DNA of 64,000 nucleotides from Siphonodentalium dalli (lineage: Eukaryota; Mollusca; Scaphopoda; Gadilida; Siphonodentaliidae): positions 133,366,087-133,430,086 of the forward strand of contig CP136061.1 of assembly GCA_032622095.1 (NCBI GenBank), in the 5' to 3' direction. The translations under genes were made by a program, and so were the position numbers. How positions within the stretch are numbered: position 1 is the first letter of the stretch; every line of letters starts with the position of its first letter. The notes beneath the pieces were generated by a model. The model was given only the letters and a program-made list of their open reading frames with translations, did no database searches and had not been told where the DNA came from. Below, in pieces: positions 22,701-36,500 of the stretch.

Positions 22701-25700
22701 TTACTGGGTTACAAATACGTCGTGCATTTTTTTCGAAGACCCGGTTGGACTTTATATTCAATATCATATAGCAAATTCAATGTTTATTTGTGTAAGATTG
22801 TGTGTGGCGGACGTTTGTGATGTTGTAGCTCAAATAGATGTTGGTCCTTCGGTACTTCTCCGTTTATCGACCGATCGGGTCGTCGGCAATTGTTACACAT
22901 AGGTAAATTAAACCGATGAGTGTCGCGGGATAAGTGCCGTTGACACCAGGTGCTTTAAATGGGCACTAATAAATAATTAATCATATAAATACATAGAAGA
23001 CATGTAGGAACAATGATACACAAGTAACGGAGGACCAACATCAAGCCATTAACGCCCGCCACACACAATATTACACAAACAAATATTGAATTCACTATAC
23101 AAAATTGTATAAAGTCCAAACGAATGTTCGAAAAAGAAAAACAAGAGCATCGCTAGGACGTGGCAAAACACGCCCTTTAGCCATTTCGAATTATACTACC
23201 GCAAAATAAAATTCTAAGTCGTAAAATGGCCGTAACTCATGTGAAAATAATTGGACAGAACCCATATTCGAACATGGCCTGTAGTTTTACCTGGGGAAAA
23301 ACACACACCAGCATTGGTTCAAATCAAACAATCCAAACAGGAGACCGAAATGTTATGAAATCGGTCAAATTCCAAGTAAAAAAAGGGCCGTAACTCTCGA
23401 AAAAGGGCCGTAAGTCATGTACAAATAATTGGACGGAACCCATTTCGAACTTGGACTGTATTTTTAGCTGGAATACACATACCAACTTTGATTCCGATCA
23501 AATAATCCAAACTAGAGTTATCGATCGGAAACCAAAAATGTTAACGTCTGGACGGACAGACGGACGGACCGACGAACGGCTAGACTGATTACATAATACG
23601 TCCTTTTTTGGACGATGTTTTACTACTTAACTCGTTAGCTTGTTTTTACTACACAACTCGTTGATGTTCTACTACAAAATTCGTGACCTCAAATTACTAC
23701 ATAACTCGTTGAATTTACTACAGAACTCGTGAGCTACCACACAAATCGGCGATTGATACAAAACTCGGCGTACAATATCTACACTATGGATAGCTTTATT
23801 TTCAAATGTACTGAAATATGACAATGGTAAAAAAAAGTCACGCAGTAGGATATTTAATATAGAAATAAGAAACATCGATGGGACAAATATCGCTCTTGTA
23901 TCAATATATAGTCGACCATGATTGCGGCGTTATAATTATAGCTGGCCAAGCTTCCAAGCGAATCTTCAAATTTCATCTTATGACGAAGATGACGATCCTG
24001 CTTGAAATGACGACAACGATGATTCCGATATGGAACGCCGCGTTTGTTCGGTCTGGAATACAGAATATGGAAATGGTTGCAGATGGTCACAAAGACAAAC
24101 AGGACATTCCAGACCCGGACAACGAAGAAGAAGATTGCGATAAAGAATTGAGAAATAATAGTAAATTATTGTCAGGTTTGTACGCTTTGTTATGTAAACA
24201 AAGGCCAAACATGTTACGGAAACTGGCCTTTGTTTACACAACAAAGCGTACACACTTGACAATAACATACTATTTACGCGATATTTGTGATTGGTATAAG
24301 AACAAGATATGCCTACATCTTAATATTCTTTCTGTTTATGGCAGTTTAAACGGGTGTGACTACTTTAACAGCATTCCCACCGTGAAGGCCATCAGCGAAT
24401 TTGAACTGATATTTTCGCGACGATGACAAATTTGAAGGATTCGAGGAAGAGGCAGAGAGAAGGAAGCATACAATAACATACACATATATAGCAGAATAGT
24501 CCATATTAAATTTCGCGACCATTGCTATTTGCTAAACCGTTTCCATAGCTACATGTATGTTATACGGTTCCTAACTATCAGCGAAAGGTCTTCCAAGCCG
24601 ATGTTGTTAGGTCGTGGATACGATTATCGCAGTCTGCATGGGCTAGTCGATGTTGGCGCGGGTTCGAACCTCGATATGGGCGAATTTTCAAGATTAATAT
24701 GAGTTGAGGGAGTGCCATTCCGATCGATACATGGCCATTGCGATACTAAGAAATTGGAATTTATTCTCGCTCCCTGAATCAAGCACTGAGTTCGTGCCTC
24801 CATAATTCTGACATACATACATTGTGCAGACAATGTCATTGTCTTGAATCATTTAGACATTCCAAAGTCATATAAACTGACAAGTTAACTCTTTTAGAAC
24901 TGGACCTGCGCTGTTGCAGCATCACAGATCCTGTCCCAGCGCCATCTGGGAGACTCGAATATATAAGAGAATGCATCTCATAGGGTTTCGGAAAATTTCA
25001 GAAAGTTCTAGCCATGGAATGGTTAAGAAGCAATAACGGCAATATTATAATTGACAACGTTTCCCCACACCATCATATATTGGTGACTGCTCGGTAGCCT
25101 GCATGACAATACCACATCAAAACAGAACATGTAACCATGCATAGTACTGGGAAAATAGCATTTTCAACAATAAATAAAGACATCACCCGTGAATGCTAAA
25201 TATGGGGATATGTCTAATATAAGCATCATGCATTCTGCGCTAAAACCCCATGTCTTTATATTATACGATTAATGTTCATTCTTTTGCAAGATTTCGAGAA
25301 ATAAATATGTTTGCACCAACATCATACTACACCAACAAGGCCCACTAACAGCTAGCACGGCGTTATATACATAGGATCATTGGACCAGTGGTGTGATTAT
25401 AGTGACAAATCTATCTTACCCCACATTTCACTGTAAATATTTTATCCCAATACAAAAACCACAAATTGCAGTTTATTTATCACAGATGTTGTGATAATTA
25501 TACCTATGTAACAAATTTATGGGGGGATACTGGAATCAGCCTACCAGTCCCTCATTCTGCCCGTCCGTCCATTCGTCCGTCGATCCGTTGACACAATTTT
25601 TTTCCGAGTTTGTATTCCCTTGCTAGGCCAGTGAGTCAGCTGTGTGAACGTATCCTATACTGTATACATGCATTAAATCCTGAATGATGCACGACATGGT

Positions 25701-28700
25701 GTACTTACTTGTGTTAGCAGAGTCTACGGATTTGACAGCTGCCACTGGCGTTGTCATACTGACATCATTGATCTTTGTTGTTGTTGATATTGGAGGTATA
25801 GTTGCTGCAAGAGAGCGTTAATGTGACGTATAATGTTCCGACATCAAATTCAACATATGGTAATAGTTCGATAAATACAGGAAATACAGACTATATGTCC
25901 ATCTGGTAATCTCCAGTTTAAAACCCTTTCAGTGCCAAGTCCGATTTTTGTATCAACCCATATTTCCTCGATCATTTTTCAAATTTATTGATTATAATAA
26001 TGTGATACATTGATGGAAAGAGTTTTAATAGCTTTAATGATCAAGGAAATATGGGTTGATACAAAAATCGGACTTGGCACTGAAAGGGTTAACCCGGTTC
26101 ATGTAAACTTCTATAGGTTTAAACCGGAATCAACCTCACAGCTAACATAGTTTAAACTCGAGACAATAGGCCTAACTAACTTTCTAAGTGACACATTCGT
26201 TATATCTGGTTGAAACCCGGGCCAGCCAGTCCATGGTTCTAGTTTAGTGCATTTATGGGTTAACTCAGAACTAATTGCAACATAGTTTTCTTCTTCCAAG
26301 GAATAAGTACGTAAACCCTAAAAAAAAACAGCATACTAAAATCAGCAAAAATTGATAAAAAGGGAATATTGTGAATTTCGTGAAATACATTTGGGAGAAT
26401 TTGGTCAAATTATCAATTTATGGATTTTCAGGGATGAATATAAAAAACTCTAATTCAGAATTCGTTCCAATTTCAAGACAAATATGTCGACCTTACTTCC
26501 TGATTCCAGAGCTGAAAACATTTCTCAGATTCGAGTATTGTTCGAGTTGTGCATGTGCCTTCAGAACAGGAGATTACCTGATTTCGGAGCCTAAATTTCT
26601 CAGAATGAGCCAAATTCTATATTTTATGGTCAAGTATTTTAAAATCTAGAGAAAAATTAAAGTTAATTTTCTCACTAGATTATACACAAACAGTGATTAC
26701 TTTATGGATATATGATAAAGAAGACAAATACATCCTCAAACAAAACAAAATGTGTGTGGAAACTGTGATGACCAGATACAGACTTTCAAAAGAGGGAGTT
26801 TAACAAGTCTTGAATTTTTGTCAACTTTGCAACAATTTCAACGATCCCATTTCCAACGATTATCTCATATAAAGAGCTACAATTCTTCCGTAGCCCAAAA
26901 TTGATAAAATTTATAATAAATAGAGGATATGGACAATTTTGATATTTATATATGCAATCAACGTCGTTTTCGATGCATCTGTCGGCGTATAGAAGTGTAT
27001 GATGCCGAACTACAATACTGTATAATTGCTTATAATTACGACAATCCGTATAAATTAGTTGCTGATTAGGACTATTTTTTTTGAAGAAAATATACAAAAA
27101 ACACCAAATCGTAAAACTACCAAAGTGATAGTGTGTCTGGACTTCATAACGGAAATTGGGAAATTTTGTCGAAAATAAATTGGGCGACTTTATAATTTGA
27201 CAAGTTTATTAATAAAAGATGACTGTCAAGGATAAACAACGAAATCATGGAATCTGCATCGTTTCAATATTCATTTGTGGAAGTGAGAATGGAAATTACA
27301 TATGTCAATTGTGGCTTGTCATGTAAGCACGTTCTTTTCAAATGTACCGCACTAATTTACGAAGAAACCCATATCTAAATTCAGCCCTGATGTTTAACGA
27401 TAACAGAAAATGTGTTTATTTATTAGAAAGTGGGGTTTTATTGTCTATTTTAATTTGTTTTTGTCTAATTAATATACTATTTTGCTGTTTAATCGGCGAT
27501 AATTTTTCGCTGAGAGTTGGCTTCTTGGGTTACCACTAGAACGGAAGTTATTTCTTGCGATTTGGTTGGTGGACTAAATAAAATTCAGCGTAAATTCGCC
27601 CCATGGACATTCGACTTTGTTTGCGAACTTTTTAAAGTATCACTACACCAGTGATACGGGAAACGACACTTCACTCGGCTGATAGATATTGTCGCTACCA
27701 AGCGTATCTAAGGGCATTGACCAATCAAATGTACGCATTTAAGTGGAAGCGAAAGTAGTTGTAATTATATATATTTAAATATAGAAAAATATAGTATACA
27801 CATATGCGATTGATTTGTCAGATCTGTCGATACATGTATAAGTTTTGTACAAAAGGTTGGATTTTTATCGTTAAATATTGAATTTGAAATCTACAGTATA
27901 TTTTCTCCTGTAGTAAACCGTGGACATCGACCGTGTGCTGACCTGTCCATGATTTGTTTATTCATAGTCTATTTATAGAACAATTTATTATGGACTTGGG
28001 TACCAGATGTGTACACTACAGCTTTCACTCGATCCATTGGCGTTTTACTTTTAGAAATTGGTTCAGACGTTAGTAAATTATGGCCGCTAGAACTGGGTAG
28101 GTATTCAAGATAGTGAACTTCATTTTACCGTATTATATCAATAGCGATCCCTTTGTTAAAGTGGCTTGCTCGTTTTAAATTTAGAATTATTTTTGCTAGT
28201 TTTTAACGACACGCCCCTGTGGGCATACCCGTAAATAAAACACACTCAAACTATAGCCTGCAGACATTTCTTATATTTGTGTAGCTTTTTCTTATTAATT
28301 TCTGTAAACTCATCTCAATTTTCTTTCTGAAATATGTTAAACCGTGCAACACTCTGAGTTTACTCAATATTCTACCCATGAAGTATCGATCGATCAGACC
28401 ATATCTATGGCCGCGCACTTAGAAAACACCCCCAGTTATTTTTATCGGCCGCATTTATTCATCTTGCACAACAAGTTGTTCATTGCGTCGATTCGTGTTG
28501 TGGTGTGCTTTACTATATATGATATGAAACGCAGGACCCAATTGGCAGTTGACCAATAACGAAACGAGATTTAGTGTAACACACACAGACTTTGTGCATA
28601 TTGAAGCAATGAACACTCATGCTGAGTAGGTTCCTCGCCAAAATCTGATACATATAAGTAGTATTAAATGGCTGTATCAAATTGTATTGCGTTGTGGTGA

Positions 28701-31700
28701 GCCTAGTAGATATCGACGCGTCGCAAAATCACACTTTAGTTAGAAACATGGTGTGGTCACTGGGCCCCATACATGTATTTCACGAGGCATAAACTTATTT
28801 TCAATCGTGAGAAAGTTACTTATACTTCCATTAAAGTTTCTGCATTTGGTTCTCGGATGCTACCAAGCGCTCGAGTTTCCTATAACCGTACATTTGAATA
28901 ATCTGAGAGCCATACGTCATCGATATACTAAACTTTTGAATAATTCGAGAGGCATATACGTCATCCATTTTCCTAACTGTACTTTTGGATAATTCGAGAG
29001 GCAAGCGTCATCGATATTAACCTTACTTTTGAATAATTCGAGAGGCATACGTCATCGATTTTCCTATAACTGCACTTTTGAATAATTCGAGAGGCATACG
29101 TCATTGATTTTCCTAACCGTACGTTTGAATAATTCGAGATGCAGACGTCATTGATTTTCCTATAACCGTATTTTTGAATAATTCTAGAGGCATACGTCAT
29201 CGATTTTCTTAACTGTACTTTTGAATAATTCGAGAGGCAAGCATCATCGATTTTCCTATAACCTTACTTTTGAATAATTTGAGAGGCAGACGTCATCGAT
29301 TAATTTATGGAAGTAGCGGTATACCACCTTCCTCGCGACTGGGAATGCATGTTTCTGATGTTTATGGACAACGCGGCGGCTCAGGGATCCTGTCCTATTT
29401 CTAACCGTTTAATTGTAATGGTGAGTTTGTGAATATTCTCTATTGACAGTTTATAGTTCAGCCATCATTTGATGTATTGTCCCGTCACCGGCTGCAATTT
29501 TAGTGTTCTTCCCCAGCCAAGATCCCCCGGAAACAGCCGAATAATCTTCAGTGAAATCAGTGAAGCTCCATCGGTAAAGATCGTGGTACGGGAGGAATAA
29601 CTCTATATCAACACCACGTTAGAATCACGCTATGTTATTTAAGAATTTACTGAAACCACGACATTTAAAAAAAATGCTTTAGAGTAGGGTTCATAAGAAC
29701 TGTGTGACATGTTTTATTCCGAACATGTGGCTTAGATCCGATTCAATGGATTACTGACTTGACCTTTTCGAACGTATCTTTTCATGAATTTAATTAATTC
29801 TTTTATCTATATTTTTGTATATTAATGTCATAAACATTTTGTTTGAAACACATAATAACAACTGCAGGTTACTTCGAGAGCGTCGTTGAAACAATAAAAT
29901 TGTAAAATAGAATATCTACCATATCGAATGTATAAATATAAGGTTATATGATTATCGTGTTCTTAAATTTGAATGTCTTACATGATATTTATAATATTGT
30001 CTACATACTGGATATTATTTTTTCACTGATATACCGTATGCGTTGCTGTTGTTTCCGTGGAAAACATACGCCCATGCACAAACAGTCTGCTTTTTGTGTG
30101 TTTTTGGTGCCGATGTATCCCGATTCGCCTCGGGAATCTTCGAGGAATAGTAGCGAGGGAAGAACACTAACCTTTCACATGGGCTGTACAATGCTTGTCG
30201 TTGCTTAAATGTCGCTGTTTAATCGACGCTCTTCAATTTAACCGTGTCTATACCAAGTACCCATTAACGAGTAGTTCCAATAGGTTGTGTGTTTAACTTG
30301 GTGTGTGTCTTTTTACCGGATTCCGGATCCCGGATTTCGACCCGGATTTAGGTGTCTTTTTAAAGGATTTCGACCCGGATTCGGGTATGAATTTCATGCT
30401 TGTTTTATCACACATTTAACCCATTAAAAGCCGTTTCTGACACGAGTAAACCAATATAGGGCTGTCGTGCTCATTCAACCCGATTAATCGTATTTAAAGG
30501 TACATATCGTGCCCGGATCAGCATACTTCTTATTTGTTCATATAGACACGGCGGTTGGATTGATTTTACGTGATCATGGTGGCATTTAAGGGAACACACC
30601 ATGTCCGGATCCGAATTAATTGTCTCGTAAGTATTGATCATATTTAAAGGTAGATATCATGTCCGGATCCGGTTTTTTTCTCTCTCTTTTTGCCATATAA
30701 ATTATCGTCTTTTTGATATATTAAATGTCACGTGGAACAAAGTTATAAGTTTATTTTGAGACGTTATACTAGGCTGTTGGATTGATTTCACGGAATGATT
30801 ATCGCATTTAAAGGTACACACCATGTGCGGAACCGAATTAATTTCCACGTATTTACTGATAATATTTAAAGGTACAGATTATGCCAGGATCCGGATTTTT
30901 CTTCTTATAAAGTAATGCTTATTTAATACAATAAATGTAAACTGAGTCGCGTGGAACCTGGTTCCACGTGACTCCGCTGGCATTTAATGTATAAAATAGG
31001 AGTTAATTTATAAGTGAAAGGAGAACAATCGGGATCCGGGCATAATCTGTACCTTTAAAAATGATTAATAAATACGAGATAATTAATTCGGATCCGTGCA
31101 TGGCATGCACCTTTAAATGCGATCATCGTGATCGTGATCCGTGAAATAAATCCAACAGCCGGGTCTAACATCTCAAAATCAACTTCTAACTTCCTCTTAA
31201 CTCAGCTGACATTTAATATATTAAATAGGCGTTAATTTATATGGAGATTTTTTTTTTTAAACCGGATCCGGGCATGGTCTGTACCTTTAAACTAGATAAT
31301 CACTGTATAAACTGTAGCTGGCTGCAACGGGATGTATATGCTAGCAGTGTTTTTATAACGATTCGGGCGGCCAGACTATATAATCACTGTATAAACAGTA
31401 GCGGGCTGCAATGGAATGGATATGCTATCCGTGTTTTTATAACGATTCGGGCGTCGTGACATAAAACGCTTAATACAAGTCGTACATCTATCTCACTTAA
31501 ACCGGCTTAAATATCGAATTTACAATAGTAATACTACTAGTATCACAAATATAATCGTTTATAATCCAACTAAAACAATAAACCATTTAAACTGCACCAG
31601 GTTATTTGTGGGCTGGAGAACAAAAAATCTTCACAAAAGCAAGTCAATTTATTTCAATCCGAATGATATTACTGTTAAACGCAACCTGTGACATGTTTTC

Positions 31701-33479
31701 GCGGGTCTGAAATGTCTTTTAATGTGTTAAACATGGGTTATAATAAACATAAAATTGAGATCAGGGTTCGGGTCGAACTTAGAAAAAGACACATAAAATC
31801 CGGATCCAGATCCGGGCATAAAGTTTGTCTGTAAATGTGCTCATTTTCAAGTGAAATCAATCCAAGCGCCATGTTCACCGTTTCCAAATAAACTGAGTTC
31901 CGCGTGGCTCAGCTGCCATTTATTGTATAAAATACTTGACTATTTATACGAAATAGAAAAGAACTATTCGTATCCGAATCCGGGAATGATCTGACCTAAA
32001 CATCAACATCTATAACCTAGTTCCACGCGACTCAGTTTACATTTATTGTATTAAATAAGCATTACTTTATAAGAAGAAAAATTCGGATCCGGGCATAATC
32101 TGTACCTTTAAATATTATCAGTAAATACGTGGAAATTAATTCGGTTCCGCACATGGTGCGATAATCATTCCGTGAAATCAATCCAACAGCCTAGTATAAC
32201 GTCTCAAAATCAACTTATAACTTTGTTCCACGTTACATTTAATATATCAAAAAGACGATAATTTATATGGAAAAAAGAGAGAGAGAAAAAAACCGGATCC
32301 GGACATGATATCTACCTTTAAATATGATTAATACTTACGAGACAATTAATTCGGATCCGGACATGGTGTGTTCCCTTAAATGCCATCATGATCACGTAAA
32401 ATCAATCCAACCGCCGTGTCTATATGAACAAATAAGAAGTATGCTGATCCGGGCACGATATGTACCTTTAAATACGCTTAATCGGGTTGAATGAGCACGA
32501 CAGCCCTATATTGGTTTAATCGTGTCAGAAACGGCTTTTAATGGGTTAAATGTGTGATAAAACAAGCATGAAATTCATACCCGAATCCGGGTCGAAATCC
32601 GTTAAAAAGACACCTAAATCCGGGTCGAAATCCGGGATCCGGAATCCGGTAAAAAGACACACCCTTTTAACTTGTCATATGAATTTTCTCCACCAAATAA
32701 TTTGAATCCTTCTGCACTTGTATTAGCTTTTCGTTATACTATTTTCAGACCATTTTTCCCCCAGAACACCCTTCTAAATGAATAATGTACAATGGATTAA
32801 ACCTCTCATTTGATATGCATTAAAGAGGTACATTGAATCCGGCGAATTATGGGACAATCTCCTTTTAAACTCAACAGAATACATGCAACAAATGAATGAG
32901 CAATGGATTAGTGCAAAATACACCCATGGATGTGCACTATGAACGATGCAAACAGCAAGGTAATTAATATGAACACGAGTTTATGATTCCAGTCTGTGAA
33001 AAGGGAGATGGTCCCATAAATGATCGGATTTAGTCTACAGTCCCCCTTTAGGAGTAGCATAATTTTGACATACCAAGATCTGGAGGAGCTGGACAGTTGT
33101 CAATCCTGTGGTGTGGCCTATTCGAGCACGTAACGCTAACAATGTCATTACCACCTGCACCTGAAATTAAGAATATTAATATTTAATATATCGATTTGTG
33201 ACGTATGAGAACAAGAGCTACGCTGGGCGTGGCAAAATACGCCCGGTGTGCTTTTATGAACTGTACATATTAGGAAACCTCAAATATCGAAAATTCGAAG
33301 TCGAAAAGAGCCGTAAGTCAGTAAAAATATATTCGGACCGAACCCATAATCGAACTTGACCTGTATTTTGATCTGGAAAACTCACATACCAAATTTAGTT
33401 CCGATAGAATAACCCAAACTAAAAGTATCATCCGGAAACCAAAACTGCTGGACGGACGGCTAGACAGACGGACGGACAG

Positions 33480-33511
<32 letters not shown>

Positions 33512-36500
33512 CATAATACGGCTGTTTTTGCTCAAGTTACCATCTGGACAATGAGATAACAAAAACTAAAGTTATCAGCCGGAAACCAAAATAATCAGCG
33601 AATTCTAAGTGGACAAGGACCATAACTCTGGGGAAAACGGGCGAACCGAACCCATATGCGGACTTGACCTATATTTTGAGCTGATAACCCCACGTACCAA
33701 ATTTGGTTCAGATCTGATCACACAAACTAAAGTTATAATCCGGAAACCTCAAAACGACACAATTTAGTTCCGATAAAATAACCCAAATTGAAGTTATCAT
33801 CCGGAAACCAAAACTGCCAACGAGCGGACAGACGCAAGGACAGACGGCTAGACGGACGGGCGGACGGACAGACCAATCACATAATACGGCCGTTTTGTCA
33901 AACGAGAAAACTTCATTTGTAAAAAAAATCAACTTGTTTCTAAATTTCCGATAACACTTTTCTTGATGAAACTTCTAAATTTTCTTGTTGATTTTATCCA
34001 CAAATATAACCAGCTGGCAACAATGTAAAATATCATCGGGCAAGTGTTTTACAAATTGAAATAAAATTTTAAAGAGCGCAGATTTAACGAAATAACTGGC
34101 AATTAACAAACACATCACATTTATCACAACGTCGCAAAAACATATAAGAAATACGTCTCAGTGGATGGCACTATACAAACAGTCAGCCCAAAAAATTGCT
34201 TATTTAATCTCAGAGATTGCTAGTTTTCAAAGGAGAAGGGGCATGTTCGTAACATAATATGGTGCAAGATGTTACGTTGTGGTACGAAACCGATTAAATC
34301 AATAAAAGATTATCTCTTCGTAACAAGTTGTATATACTTAATATATGAACCGAAAACATATGTCAGGAAACATATCTTTCAATTAATATTGATTTTATTT
34401 CGATTTTTCTGGAATAATACATACTATATTTTGGGACAGTTTTATGGGCTATTTTTATAACAGAAACTCATGGCGCATTCGTAGCGTAGCAAGAGGGAAC
34501 ACTCTATATCGTTAGCGCCGTTCATCAATAGAAGACAAAGTGCCCTTTCGCTTCAGATATTTTGCGGGAATATACAACTTTATAAACGAATAATATACCC
34601 AAATATCTGCGCTTTATTCACAGAAAAGGGCATTTGTAGTCTTGAATCGGGTTTTTTTTAATATGTTGTTGTTGCTTTTGTAATTGTGGCCCGAAAGAGA
34701 AACACCACCCTCAAAGATTACCCGTCCTGTTTGACACCAGATCAGTAAACATTCCTAACGCAAATTTTCGATTCTATCATAGATCTTCCATAGATATTTG
34801 TTCATAAAAGAGGTCCAGTTTATCAAAGAAATAAATGCAAATCAGTCACATTTTTGAATATCCAGATCTACCTGAAACACAGATTATTTGATGGTTGAAA
34901 AATGTTCGAGTAAGCGCAACTGTAATTGAAGATATCATATACACTTAGATGTAACAAACCTCGCACTCTTAGCCAAACTGACTCGGGGCCTGTTGCACCG
35001 CGAACTGTTTCCAATTCCAAGTATGTTTCTGATGACGTCATCACTACGTCACGATAATCGTTCAGGAAGTCGTCTTTGCACGTGTGTGTTCTATAGTCGC
35101 AGTTTCCCTCTGAAGACGCCACCAGACGCGAGTGGCACTCATTCTTGCTTCCCTGAGAACTGTGCAGCCTCGTATCCAATGACGATATGCCAACGCCTCC
35201 ACCTGTCTCTTTATTTTGAACCACACACGAACACTTCCGGTGCGAGTCGTTGTCACCTACGTAACCGTTGTATCTAATGTAGATTTCCCGTCCCGTCAGT
35301 CTGCCGCCACAAAACGAGACAGTTTTGTCATCTACAAGCGAGAGAAAATATATCACAAATGCACCTGATGCGCATAAGATTGTCCACTTATAAATTGACA
35401 ATCTGCACGCTCTTTAAAAACACTTCTTCGAATATTTCCGTTATTTCGCCAAAAACTCTTCTTCAAATATCTCCGTTATTTCGTCAAAAACACTTCTTCT
35501 CATACAAATCACCGATATTTAGTAAATTAACATTCTTTATAGAGTTATTGCCCTTCATATCAAATATGAAGCTAACATGCAGGATTATCGATATATGTCG
35601 TGATTTAGTGGACATTAGAGACCTTTCGCAAAACTCACGTTTACGATTACGGATACGGATAGGGTACTACGTCACCAACATGTGTGTACTTTCTAATCGT
35701 TGTCGTATTTTACTATCCGCAATAACGGTTACGATTTCATGGTTTCTAATAAGCTCAAATAACACCTGAAATTTATTTTCTGCAATATATCACTTTAATC
35801 CGTTCGAGACTGTATATGTATATCATGTAAACCATCCAGTTGTATTGAGCTACGACCTCGGTGTGCATTTTAGATTGGCAATCACTGTACTCGTCGTCGA
35901 GCTTCCCGCGAAATAAGATCGCTATTCACAACGGATAGTAATCGCTGGCTGCGACACAACACTTTGCAGTAATATATAGAAGTGCACTATGAAACCAGTC
36001 GCCAAAAATACACGACTGACATGGATTTGGTGGTACTAAAAGAATATTTGGCACAACCACCGACATCACCGTGTCGACTTCGTTTCGATTTGATAGGACC
36101 AAATCAGAAGTGATGCACCTCGGCGAGCACAGCAACCTTATGTCTGATTTCCTAAACCCAAAGAGGTGATATGCCTGGATAGGATAGGATATTTGATTTC
36201 CAATACACATACACAGAGACGTGGCGACAGGGGTTGGGGGTTGGGGGTGTCTCACCCTCCAACTTTTGTCAAAATTTTCAACAGTTGGAAATTTCATACC
36301 TGACACAACATTAGTTGGAAAGTTTACACATAACAATAGGTTGAAAATGTTCTTGTAGTTTGATTTTCAAACAACTTATTGTGAGGAATTTATTGTTTTT
36401 GGACCAATATTTGCATATTTTCCTTCTTTTGATAAAAATTTTGGACTGAAATGGCCATCAGTTAGAAATTTTCAACCTTAGGGGTGTCAGGTTGGAAATT

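Noticed and set aside
23878-24426. 182-residue gene
   Set aside because: Half of it is a palindrome and the other half has no recognisable domain. An acidic stretch before the hairpin is suggestive but unsupported.
28870-29305. CRISPR-like array
   Set aside because: Units are contiguous, diverged ~47-bp repeats without spacer/repeat alternation, in a eukaryotic intron.
35340-35401. Signal-peptide-like N-terminus for the CUB-like exon
   Set aside because: The hydrophobic stretch is upstream of a good acceptor (TCTCGCTTGTAG) that is in phase with exon 2; it is intron.
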